A stretch of DNA of 64,000 bases from CALLJL01 sp964627255 (GTDB lineage Bacteria; Acidobacteriota; Aminicenantia; Aminicenantales; CALLJL01). The DNA lies in the NCBI GenBank assembly GCA_964627255.1, contig CAZVIN010000083.1:1-64000 (forward strand). Direction: 5' to 3'. A model generated the notes under the pieces. That model saw only the letters and a program-made list of their open reading frames with translations. It was not told the DNA's origin and did not search any database. The position numbers and the translations under genes are program-made. Numbering within the stretch: the first letter of the stretch is position 1; the number at the start of each line of letters is the position of its first letter. Of the stretch, positions 28,762 through 36,688 are shown in pieces.

Positions 28762-29799
28762 ATGTCTGAGCTAAGAAAAGATATTATCAGTGGTCGGTGG
28801 GTAATAATCGCCGCGGAAAGAAGCAAAAGGCCGGATGATTTCCGGCCAGCGGCCGAAGAAAGCAAAAAAGCGCCGGAGCGTTTCTGCCCCTTTTGTGAGG
28901 GGAATGAAGACAAGACGCCTCCGGAAGTTTATGCGGTGCGCAAAAAGGGAACAAAGGCTAACCAGCCAGGCTGGTTTGTCAGAGTCGTCCCGAATAAATT
29001 CCCGGCTTTAACGCGCGGCCCCGCGCCCGAAGAAAAGATAGATGGCCGCGGGCTTTTTCGCTCGCTGGAAGGGATTGGCGTTCACGAGGTCATTATCGAG
29101 AGTCCCCACCATAACCATGAATTGTCCGACCTACCATTGGCTCAAATAAAAAAGGTTATCAAGACCTATCGCCAAAGACTCTGCAAGATACAGGCGGAAC
29201 CGCAGTATAAATATATTCATATTTTTAAAAACAAGGGCCGCGAAGCTGGCGCTTCCCTCAGCCATCCGCATTCACAGCTCGTGGCGACACCGATAGTTCC
29301 TAAGAAACTGGCTGAGGAACTGAGGAGTTGTCAAAAATTCTATGACCAATCTAAAGAATGCGTTTTTTGTCGGTTGATTAAAGAAGAGATAAGAAGAGGT
29401 GACCGGCTTATCTATCAGAATGACTATTTTTGTGTCCTCACGCCCTTTGCTCCCCGCTTTCCCTTTGAAATGCGCGTTTATCCCTTCCGCCATGAGGCCT
29501 GGTTTGCGGAGATTAGGGAGGCCGAAATCTTAGGATTAGCCGAGGTCTTAAAACAGTCTCTTAGCCGATTAAAAGATGTTCTGGCTGACCCCGCCTACAA
29601 TTTTTACCTTCACCAGGGACCAAACCCGAATGCGCCAACGGAACAAACGCTCAAGGTGAGAAGAAGTTTTCATTGGCATCTTGAAATTATCCCCGTTTTA
29701 ACTAGAGCCGCTGGTTTTGAGTGGGGGACCGGCTTTTATATCAACCCTGTTTCGCCCGAAGTGGCCGCAAACTATCTGCGAAGCGCTGAGCTCAAATAG
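28762..29799 (+). CDS. galT: Galactose-1-phosphate uridylyltransferase-type HIT enzyme
   Basis: A 345-aa GalT-family protein of the HIT superfamily. Start signature SELRKDIISGRWVIIA. One zinc site includes Cys42 and Cys45 (CPFC), and a second CxxC is SKECVFC. The active-site triad is HPH at residues 168-170 followed by SQLVATP, so His170 is the likely nucleotidylated residue. C-terminal FHWHLEIIP is also conserved. It exchanges UMP (or, in related ADP-glucose phosphorylases, AMP) between sugar-1-phosphates. In this glycogen operon a role on glucose-1-phosphate/ADP-glucose is an open alternative. Confidence 0.85.
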   Translation: MSELRKDIISGRWVIIAAERSKRPDDFRPAAEESKKAPERFCPFCEGNEDKTPPEVYAVRKKGTKANQPGWFVRVVPNKFPALTRGPAPEEKIDGRGLFRSLEGIGVHEVIIESPHHNHELSDLPLAQIKKVIKTYRQRLCKIQAEPQYKYIHIFKNKGREAGASLSHPHSQLVATPIVPKKLAEELRSCQKFYDQSKECVFCRLIKEEIRRGDRLIYQNDYFCVLTPFAPRFPFEMRVYPFRHEAWFAEIREAEILGLAEVLKQSLSRLKDVLADPAYNFYLHQGPNPNAPTEQTLKVRRSFHWHLEIIPVLTRAAGFEWGTGFYINPVSPEVAANYLRSAELK

Positions 29800-29988
29800 C
29801 CCAAAAAGATACTAATGCCCCTTTTCTTTTTTAGTTGAGCTAAGGTTTATTTAAAATGGGGAGTTTTAGTCTGCAGAAAAAAATTGGGCGCTGGTCATCT
29901 TATTATTGCCGTGTTGATATCAATTCCCACGCAAGAATGCCTTACTCTGAAAAGTTTAAGAGAATAAAGCCCAGGAGAATTTGATTGG

Positions 29989-30453
29989 TCAATCTTTTAG
30001 CTTAAAAAACAGCCAGTTCTTATCGCTTCCGTCTTTTGTCTTGATTTTGACCAGAACGAAGCGGCCTTGCAGTTTTTGGCCTCTAATCTCAACCACTTTT
30101 CTTTCTGCAGAGTTTTCTATCAGGAGATAGGTTCCTTTATCCCAGATTTCAACTTTTCCCGCCCCATATTCTCCCTCAGGAATGACTCCTTCAAAAGCCT
30201 CATAGCCAAGAGGATGGTCTTCAGTCTGGACAGCCAACCTTTTCACCCCGGGCGTCAAAGGTGGTTCCTTAGGAATAGCCCAGCTCTTAAGGACGCCTTC
30301 TTCTTCCAACCGGAGGTCATAATGAAGATGGGAGGCTTGGTGTTTTTGAATAACGTAAACCAAGTCATCGTAGTATGAAGGCTTCTTTACTTCTCCTTCC
30401 GGCTCGGGTGTCCGATGGAAATTCCTTTTTTTATGATACTCTTTAAGTCCCAT
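29989..30453 (-). CDS. Stand-alone LigD-type 3'-phosphoesterase domain
   Basis: A 154-aa protein equal to the phosphoesterase (PE) domain that is normally fused to LigD. Signatures: KRNFHRTPEP, VIQKHQASHLHYDLRLE (His/Asp metal and phosphate site), LKSWAIPKEP and FEGVIPEGEYGAG. It trims 3' ends during non-homologous end joining or related repair. No ligase, polymerase or Ku gene is in the window. The ATG at 30453 is preferred because AAGGGA lies 6 nt upstream and the longer frame (30504) overlaps the purine gene. It may still be co-transcribed with it. Confidence 0.88.
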   Translation of the reverse strand: MGLKEYHKKRNFHRTPEPEGEVKKPSYYDDLVYVIQKHQASHLHYDLRLEEEGVLKSWAIPKEPPLTPGVKRLAVQTEDHPLGYEAFEGVIPEGEYGAGKVEIWDKGTYLLIENSAERKVVEIRGQKLQGRFVLVKIKTKDGSDKNWLFFKLKD

Positions 30454-30466
30454 TTTATTTCCCTTA

Positions 30467-31546
30467 TTAACGGTGGAGGAAGGCTCTCTCTGAATCGGTT
30501 TCACCTGGACGACGGGTCACCAAAAAGGCTAAATGAAGCTCGTCAGCTCGGCGGATGACTTCCTCGTCTCGAATCGACCCTAAGGGAGCTATAACTGTCG
30601 TGATCCCGCTCGCCGCAGCCAGGTCGACGACATCAGTAAAAGGCATAAAAGCGTCAGAAGCCAAGACACATCCTTGAGGCCCATAACCTCGTTGGGATAA
30701 ACGGATAGCATTTTCAGCGGCATCGATGCGGGAGCGTTGGCCAGAGCCAATTCCATGAACTTTATCTTTTTGGCCGATAACCACGGCGTTGGAACGGGTA
30801 AAACAAGCTACTATCCAGTTAAAAATGGCCGCCTCCACCTCCTCTAAGGTTGGCTTCCTCTCGGAGACGACATCGATCGCTTCGGGGCTGGTGATTTTGG
30901 AATCAAATCTTTTCTGGATTAAAAGCCCGCCCGCTACCCTTTTGACCTCAAGCCCGTTATCCTTAGAAGGCGAGTCAAGCGGAGCCATGCGGCAAACTCT
31001 CAAAGTTTTCCGGTTGGCCAAAACCTTTAGAGCTTCGGGCCGATAAGCTGGCGCATAAATTACTTCAATATTACGCGGGGATTCAATTAAACGTAAGGCT
31101 AAGGACTCATCGACCTCAAAATTAAAAACATTGACACTGCCGAAATTAGCTAAAGGGTCACATCCCCACGCTTTTAAAAAAGCTTCCAAAGGCGAGGAGG
31201 CTTTGGCCACCGCACTCGGCATTTCATGTTTGACCATGACGGCCAGCGAGTCATGGGGATAGATTGAATTAAGTTTGACGAGGAGGCGCTGACCTAAATC
31301 CATGTCGGCCACGTTAATAAAACTCAAGCCTTTGGTCCCCGCCTGCAAAACTTCCATGTTGGCCATGTTCGGGCCGGTGGCTTCGGCCTCGATATAAAAA
31401 GCCGCGGGGTAATTCGGGTTTTCGCCGTAGCGCATGGAAATTTTCTTGGTAAACCGAGTTTCCCCCAAGATCAAGGATTCGGGAAATTCTTCTTCAACCT
31501 TAGTCAGGTATTGACGCCGAGAGTCAGAGATGGGTTTCGAGCTCAT
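30467..31546 (-). CDS. purH: Stand-alone AICAR transformylase (PurH C-terminal domain)
   Basis: A 359-aa protein corresponding only to the AICAR formyltransferase half of PurH. Segments RYGENPNYPAAFY, NFGSVNVFNFEVDE, RSNAVVIGQ, GSGQRSRIDAA and LASDAFMPFTDVVD match the family. Catalytic Lys106-His107 are kept, but the following motif reads KHEMPSA instead of the usual KH-x-NPCG. It would formylate AICAR with 10-formyl-THF, giving FAICAR. The IMP cyclohydrolase half is absent and is supplied by the upstream gene, 20 nt away. Confidence 0.88.
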   Translation of the reverse strand: MSSKPISDSRRQYLTKVEEEFPESLILGETRFTKKISMRYGENPNYPAAFYIEAEATGPNMANMEVLQAGTKGLSFINVADMDLGQRLLVKLNSIYPHDSLAVMVKHEMPSAVAKASSPLEAFLKAWGCDPLANFGSVNVFNFEVDESLALRLIESPRNIEVIYAPAYRPEALKVLANRKTLRVCRMAPLDSPSKDNGLEVKRVAGGLLIQKRFDSKITSPEAIDVVSERKPTLEEVEAAIFNWIVACFTRSNAVVIGQKDKVHGIGSGQRSRIDAAENAIRLSQRGYGPQGCVLASDAFMPFTDVVDLAAASGITTVIAPLGSIRDEEVIRRADELHLAFLVTRRPGETDSERAFLHR

Positions 31547-31566
31547 AGTTGGCCACCTCCTATTTT

Positions 31567-32295
31567 TTAATAGCGATTGATAACTTCAATTTCTGTTGGC
31601 TTAAGGCTAAGCAAAGAAAAAATTACCGCCGCCGCCGCCACCCGCAAGTCCTCCTTCCCTTCCTTTGGGCCAAGAGCCGGGTAAAACTCAGCCAGAAGAC
31701 CAGAGGCGGTTGAGGCCTGAACCGAAAATTCTAAGGGTGAGCCAGAAAAAGGCGGCAGCGGGTGACGGTTTTCCCCGTTATATGTGGCTAAAAGGTAGCC
31801 TTGATTAGACTTAAGAACTAACGGCCAAAAATCCCTGAGGCTTTGGCCATTCTCTCCTCTTCGGATCAAACTCATAGCTAAGCGACCAGCACAGGTAAAA
31901 CAAGCACTAATCCTTGGAGTAAAGGTAGGGAAATCTGGTTCATAGTCCCAATTTTTTAGGGCCTCTTTTAGAATCCTAACTGGGTTGGGCTCGCCAGAGG
32001 CTAATTGCGCGGCGATAGCCTCAGTCTGACGACCGTTGCTTGCTGCCACCCCCCGGCTGAAAAGAATCGCCGGATAAACTAATAGCTCCTTCTCTCGAGC
32101 TGAGAGCGACACTTCTGGTAAGGGTTCGGTAAAAATGCCTTCAGGTTTTGACTCCAATCGCCTTGCCCGGCTGGCGGGGGAGCGACCCGTAATTCCATAA
32201 AGTAAGAACACTTTTTCTGGCGCAATTGAGCCCGCCGCCAGAATTCGGCCAAAATATTCTCCATAACTTAGAATTTGGCTTAGGCCAGGTCGCAT
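31567..32295 (-). CDS. purO: Archaeal-type IMP cyclohydrolase (PurO/PF07826-like)
   Basis: A 242-aa protein that resembles the PurO-type IMP cyclohydrolase family: YGEYFGRI, then a TGRSPASRARR motif, an SNGRQTEAI segment and FPTFTPRISAC near the middle. It should close the ring of FAICAR to IMP, the final step of purine synthesis. It is directly upstream of the stand-alone AICAR transformylase, which gives strong contextual support. The frame opens at a TTG (32340), but the ATG at 32295 gives the family's usual short N-terminus. Family assignment is from motif memory and is less certain than its partner's. Confidence 0.78.
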   Translation of the reverse strand: MRPGLSQILSYGEYFGRILAAGSIAPEKVFLLYGITGRSPASRARRLESKPEGIFTEPLPEVSLSAREKELLVYPAILFSRGVAASNGRQTEAIAAQLASGEPNPVRILKEALKNWDYEPDFPTFTPRISACFTCAGRLAMSLIRRGENGQSLRDFWPLVLKSNQGYLLATYNGENRHPLPPFSGSPLEFSVQASTASGLLAEFYPALGPKEGKEDLRVAAAAVIFSLLSLKPTEIEVINRY

Positions 32296-32423
32296 TGGTA
32301 CCCTAAAAATGATTAGAACATACCCTTCGTTCGATGTCAAAAGGAGTTCCTACCGCATTTCTATTTAAAATCATCACCCTTTTGGCGGCTGAGCCAAGAG
32401 TTTCCAAGACAACCACTGCCTGC

Positions 32424-32452
32424 TTGTCCTGAGAGTCTGAATAAGATAGAAT
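32424..32452 (+). promoter_or_regulatory. Promoter of the LOG-family gene (leaderless)
   Basis: TTGTCC and TAGAAT are spaced by 17 nt. The -10 box ends 7 nt before the ATG at 32460. No ribosome binding site is present. Confidence 0.6.
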
Positions 32453-32459
32453 TGACGCC

Positions 32460-33200
32460 ATGAGCCAAGAGAAGCCGTATTTTCCGGAAAAAGCTTATGA
32501 AAACCTAGAGTTCCTTCACTCGGAAGAGGCGCGAACTATCCGGATTCTCAGCGAAATCCTCGAACCCTGGTATCGCCTTTCTAAGCACAAGGTGCATACG
32601 ACTGTTCTTTTTCTTGGTTCCTCTCGCGCTAATCCGCTCGAAAAATCGGAGTTAGCCAAATATTATTGGGATGCCGAGGAGCTGGCCTTTCTACTGGCTC
32701 GATGGGCGATAAAATTGAAGCCGAAAGGCAAGAATTTTGTCATCTGCACTGGCGGGGGGCCCGGTATAATGGAAGCAGCCAATCGGGGTGCGGCGAGGGC
32801 AGGAGGTAAATCCATCGGGATGAATATCTCTTTGCCCCACGAGCAATTGCCCAACCCTTATATTTCGCCCGAGCTCGCCTTCATTTTCCACTATTTCTTT
32901 ACTCGCAAATTTTGGCTTATTTACAAAGCCAAGGCCGTGGTTGCTTTTCCTGGAGGCTTTGGCACCTTAGACGAGCTTTTTGAGACTTTGACCCTCGTTC
33001 AGACCGGCAAGATCAACCGTGACGGTTTAGTCATTCTTCTCTACGGAGAGGAATTCTGGCGGCGAATGATTAATTTTGACTCACTGCTTGAAGCTAAACT
33101 TATCTCTCCTGAAGATTTGGAGCTTTTTGTTTTTTGCTCCCAACCTCTCCCAGCTTTCCGCTACCTGCGGCGCCGACTTTTAGGTTTTCTTAAATCTTAA
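32460..33200 (+). CDS. LOG-family phosphoribohydrolase (TIGR00730-like)
   Basis: A 246-aa Rossmann-fold protein of the LOG/cytokinin-activating family. It has the GGGPGIMEAANRGA motif and the catalytic PGGFGTLDELFE motif (Arg/Glu region). These enzymes cleave the N-glycosidic bond of nucleoside 5'-monophosphates; the bacterial substrate is generally unknown. The longer N-terminus is typical of the larger TIGR00730 subgroup. Followed 6 nt later by rlpA, with which it is probably co-transcribed. Confidence 0.88.
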   Translation: MSQEKPYFPEKAYENLEFLHSEEARTIRILSEILEPWYRLSKHKVHTTVLFLGSSRANPLEKSELAKYYWDAEELAFLLARWAIKLKPKGKNFVICTGGGPGIMEAANRGAARAGGKSIGMNISLPHEQLPNPYISPELAFIFHYFFTRKFWLIYKAKAVVAFPGGFGTLDELFETLTLVQTGKINRDGLVILLYGEEFWRRMINFDSLLEAKLISPEDLELFVFCSQPLPAFRYLRRRLLGFLKS

Positions 33201-33206
33201 TCCTTC

Positions 33207-33902
33207 ATGACACCCAAAAAAAGCTCGCGGCTATTTGTCGCTTATCAAATTATCAGCCCGCCTGATAAACCTTCTTTTCCTCTCTTGCCTCTTAGGTTTT
33301 TAGTTTTATTCTTAATTTCTTTTTTGCTCTACGGATGTGTTAGCTTGAAACCAAGGCCTAGAATTTTTGTCGAGGAAGGGCTTGCTTCCTGGTATGGTCC
33401 TGATTTTCATGGTCGACCCACTTCCAGTCGCGAAATATTCGATATGAATGAGATGACGGCGGCGCACCCAACTTTGCCTTTCGGAACTCATGTCGTAGTG
33501 ACTAACCTTAATAACGGACGCTCCACTGTGGTCCGGATAAATGACCGAGGACCGTTTGTTCCTGGCCGGATTATCGACCTTTCTTATGCTGCGGCCAAAG
33601 TCTTAGAAGCGGTCGGACCTGGAGTAATTCCCGTTCGACTCGAGGTTTTAACTAAGGTCTCCCCCCCGACGACTGTCCCCAATTATTATGTTCAGGTCGG
33701 CGCCTTTGCTCTTGAGGCGAATGCCAAAGCGCTTCATGACCAGCTAAAAACTAAGTATCCTGAAGTTTTTATATCAACCTTTAACACGCCGCAGGCGGTT
33801 TATTATCGAGTGCGAATCAAAGCTGCTAACCGCGACCAGGCTATGCGTATTGCTCAGGTCCTTAGCGAAGCTGGCCACGCTGTCCTTATCATTGAAGAAT
33901 AA
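33207..33902 (+). CDS. rlpA: RlpA-like septal lytic transglycosylase lipoprotein
   Basis: A 231-aa protein. A hydrophobic segment ends in LLYGC, making Cys44 a likely lipidation site, although the n-region is unusually long. A double-psi beta-barrel RlpA domain follows (about 55-145: GLASWYGPDFHGRPTS, HPTLPFGT, RINDRGPFVPGRIIDLS). The C-terminal SPOR domain (about 158-230, starting YYVQVGAFA) binds denuded peptidoglycan at division sites. Probably attached to the outer membrane. Confidence 0.9.
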   Translation: MTPKKSSRLFVAYQIISPPDKPSFPLLPLRFLVLFLISFLLYGCVSLKPRPRIFVEEGLASWYGPDFHGRPTSSREIFDMNEMTAAHPTLPFGTHVVVTNLNNGRSTVVRINDRGPFVPGRIIDLSYAAAKVLEAVGPGVIPVRLEVLTKVSPPTTVPNYYVQVGAFALEANAKALHDQLKTKYPEVFISTFNTPQAVYYRVRIKAANRDQAMRIAQVLSEAGHAVLIIEE

Positions 33903-34190
33903 TCACCTCATTTTTAGCCTGGGGTCTTTTATCTTATGCTCCAAGCAAAGCTAAGCGGTTTTAATTAGTTCATCTCGTGTCCCAAGAGAGCCAAATTTTC
34001 TCTCCGCAGTAAAACCTCGGGCATTTATAGTTTCCCGTTATCATCAATTTTATTGGGGCAGGTTTGAAAGCTAAGTCAGGGGTGGCGGAACAGACTATGG
34101 AACGATTAGGCCTCTTGAGTTGCCCTTCGAGGAACTCTATCAGCCCTAAAATATTTGAGCCTAAACTGGATAAAGAGAGACGGAATGAGC

Positions 34191-35243
34191 TTATTTTTTC
34201 CTTTTGAAGAGAAAGGCTGATTCGCGGCGGCGGTTTTGTAGCCCGTCATGGACAGCGTAATAGGCACCACTCCAGATACAGGCCGCTCCGTATTCTCCTT
34301 TTTTATTAACAGCATAAAAATTAAGGCTAAACCGAGGCAGACCGTCGTTATCTAAGAGATAAGGTTGCAATTTTGTTTTCTGGACGATTTTTTCCAAAGC
34401 CTTAAGGCAAGCCTCCTCAGGCGAGAAACCCTGAGCCATAAAATTGACCACCTGAAAACTACCACAATTTAAAATGTTGGCTTCTCCCCTTCCGGTCGAC
34501 CCGGCAGCTCCGATATCGTTATCAACATAGAGGCCAGCGCCGATAATGGGTGAATCGCCTACTCGGCCAGAAAGCTTAAAGGCCAGACCACTAGTCGTTG
34601 TTACCCCGGCCAAATTTCCTTGATTATCAATCGCTAAGCAATTAATCGTGCCGTAGGCCTCCACAAACGACCTGACATCTTCGGGGAGTTTTTCTGATTT
34701 GGGTGGAAACCAGTTATCCCGGTCAGAAAGGGTTTCTTTCCACCTCAGCCAAGCTTCGCGGGCTTTATCAGTTAATAAATCCTCTTCTTTGAACCCGTGG
34801 GCCTTGGCAAATTTAAGCGCGCCCTCGCCCACGAGGAGGGCGTGGTCACACCTTTCCATGACGAGCTTAGCTACTTTGGAAGGGGTCTTAATTCGCCGTA
34901 ATGAAGCTACGGCGCCGGCATTATGAGTTGGGCCATGCATAACTGAGGCGTCTAGTTCCACTTCACCCTCTTCGTTGGGCAAGCCGCCGTAGCCAACAGA
35001 CATATCGTTGGGGTCCTCTTCAACGATATTGACTCCGCCGATTACCGCCTCCAGGGGGTCAAAACCTTGCTTCAAGAGCTCTATCGCCTTCTCCGTGGCC
35101 CGCAGCCCGTTGCTCGAAGCAATAACAACCATCTTTTTTTGAGGTTGGGATTCAAGGAGACGATTAGCTCCGACAAGGAGGCTGGAAGCGCCGGCGGCCA
35201 GTCCGGTTTTCATAAAATCTCTTCGTGATATCTTAGGCATCAT
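34191..35243 (-). CDS. Tat-exported N4-glycosylasparaginase/isoaspartyl peptidase (Ntn hydrolase)
   Basis: A 350-aa Thr-type Ntn hydrolase. The N-terminus carries a Tat signal, SRRDFMK followed by a hydrophobic stretch. The autocleavage site precedes Thr199 in the Y-G-T-I-N segment, followed by AGVTTTSG and GRVGDSPIIGAGLY, matching glycosylasparaginases. It should process itself into two subunits and cleave GlcNAc-Asn or isoaspartyl bonds outside the cytoplasm. Start chosen at ATG 35243 (or 35240) because a perfect AAGGAGGTGA site lies just upstream. Confidence 0.9.
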   Translation of the reverse strand: MMPKISRRDFMKTGLAAGASSLLVGANRLLESQPQKKMVVIASSNGLRATEKAIELLKQGFDPLEAVIGGVNIVEEDPNDMSVGYGGLPNEEGEVELDASVMHGPTHNAGAVASLRRIKTPSKVAKLVMERCDHALLVGEGALKFAKAHGFKEEDLLTDKAREAWLRWKETLSDRDNWFPPKSEKLPEDVRSFVEAYGTINCLAIDNQGNLAGVTTTSGLAFKLSGRVGDSPIIGAGLYVDNDIGAAGSTGRGEANILNCGSFQVVNFMAQGFSPEEACLKALEKIVQKTKLQPYLLDNDGLPRFSLNFYAVNKKGEYGAACIWSGAYYAVHDGLQNRRRESAFLFKRKK

Positions 35244-35434
35244 CGTCACCTCCTTATTATTGGTCAATTTTCTCTAAACTAATTGAAAGGAGAGTTAAAT
35301 GTCAATTTGGCTTGAGTTGGCTTTAATTTCTTCTTAAAAAAGGCAACAAAATCCATAACTTTCTTCTTTTCTGGAGTCTAAGGAGAGATTTATAGCTTTC
35401 GGATAGGATTTATGGATTTTCATCCCGCCAAGGG

Positions 35435-35463
35435 TTGACAGGTTATCCAGTTAAAGGTATATA
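35435..35463 (+). promoter_or_regulatory. Promoter of the MFS gene (leaderless)
   Basis: A consensus TTGACA and a TATATA box are spaced by 17 nt. The -10 box ends 8 nt before the ATG at 35472. There is no ribosome binding site. Confidence 0.65.
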
Positions 35464-35471
35464 GGCGTCTC

Positions 35472-36632
35472 ATGAGTCGGCGTCGCGTTTTAGCTTCCTC
35501 GGCTATTTTTCACGGACTAAATGACGGGGCAACCGTAGCTGTACCGATGATTTTCCCCGTCTTGCTCAGTCAACAGTATGTGTTAAAAAATTATAGCCAA
35601 GTGGGAATAATGTCCCATCTTGGCCTGCTCCTGACTTTTATTTTCCAGATAATTATCGTCCAGACGGCCCACCGAGTTCGTTACCAGCATTTCTTACTGG
35701 CGAGCTTCTTGGGCATTACGGGTACGCTTTTTTTATTTTCTCAAGCCCGAACCTTCCTCTTTTTTCTGCTTGTTTATCTTATTTTTCGTCTTTTTGATAG
35801 TTTCTATCATACCCTTGGCCTGGCTTGGGTGTCCCGCGCCCATGAGCAAGGCGGAATTGATTTAGCCATGGGCATTCAAGGCGGTTCCGGAAACTTCGGC
35901 GTTTTTCTGGCATTTCTTACCGCTGGTTCTATGGCCCAGCAATTTTCTTGGCAAGTCCCGCTTTATTTTTGGTCGGGGCTTTGTTTTTTGGCTGGTGTAG
36001 TTAGCTATTTATTGGTCAGGCCACTCTCCATGCCCTCGGAGACGACTCAAGCCCCTTCTTTCCTGAGCTGGAAACGGACGGCCTCAGTTGTCCTTCCCTA
36101 TCTTCCCGGTTTCATTTTTGGCGGCGGTGGCTGGGGGATAGTGGTTTATTATGCCCCTTCTCTGTTCCACCACCGCTTTGGAGCGCCTATGGGTCAAACA
36201 GGAATTATCTTGGCTGCTTGGATCGGGCTCGGGACCTTGGTTACCTATTTTTTTGGTAAACTCTGTCTAATTTTTGGCCGGGCAAGGCTGGCTAAGATAA
36301 GTCTCTTTGGCTCCTGTCTCTCTCTTTTTATTATCGGATTAGCGCCAAAAGTTATCTTTGCTCAGTTAGGTGTTTATCTTTTTGGCTTATTTCTTTTCCT
36401 AATCTTTCCTGCCTTGCAAGCAAGCATCGGCAGCTTAGTGCCGCCGGAAAACCAATCCCAGGCTTTCAGCTTGGCCTCAAACCTTCAGATCCTTTCCGGC
36501 GCGGTGTTTTCTCTTCTTTCTGGCTATCTCTCTGACATTTTTAGTATTCAAGCGCCTTTCATAATGATGGCCGTTGTGGCTTTGATTGCCTTTTCCCTCC
36601 ACCAATGCTTTTTGCGGTCGCGACAGAGGTAA
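35472..36632 (+). CDS. MFS-family transporter
   Basis: A 386-aa polytopic protein with about 12 hydrophobic helices and short loops. The N-terminal HGLNDGATVAVPMIFPVLL segment resembles fosmidomycin-resistance-like or related MFS exporters. No TonB or periplasmic partner is adjacent. Substrate is unknown. It is divergent from the asparaginase gene and convergent with the amidohydrolase cluster, so it is monocistronic. Confidence 0.85.
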   Translation: MSRRRVLASSAIFHGLNDGATVAVPMIFPVLLSQQYVLKNYSQVGIMSHLGLLLTFIFQIIIVQTAHRVRYQHFLLASFLGITGTLFLFSQARTFLFFLLVYLIFRLFDSFYHTLGLAWVSRAHEQGGIDLAMGIQGGSGNFGVFLAFLTAGSMAQQFSWQVPLYFWSGLCFLAGVVSYLLVRPLSMPSETTQAPSFLSWKRTASVVLPYLPGFIFGGGGWGIVVYYAPSLFHHRFGAPMGQTGIILAAWIGLGTLVTYFFGKLCLIFGRARLAKISLFGSCLSLFIIGLAPKVIFAQLGVYLFGLFLFLIFPALQASIGSLVPPENQSQAFSLASNLQILSGAVFSLLSGYLSDIFSIQAPFIMMAVVALIAFSLHQCFLRSRQR

Positions 36633-36688
36633 CTTTTTTGGGAAATAAGTAGTTTCCAGTTAGGGCGGCGAAAGAGCCGAGCCTTATT

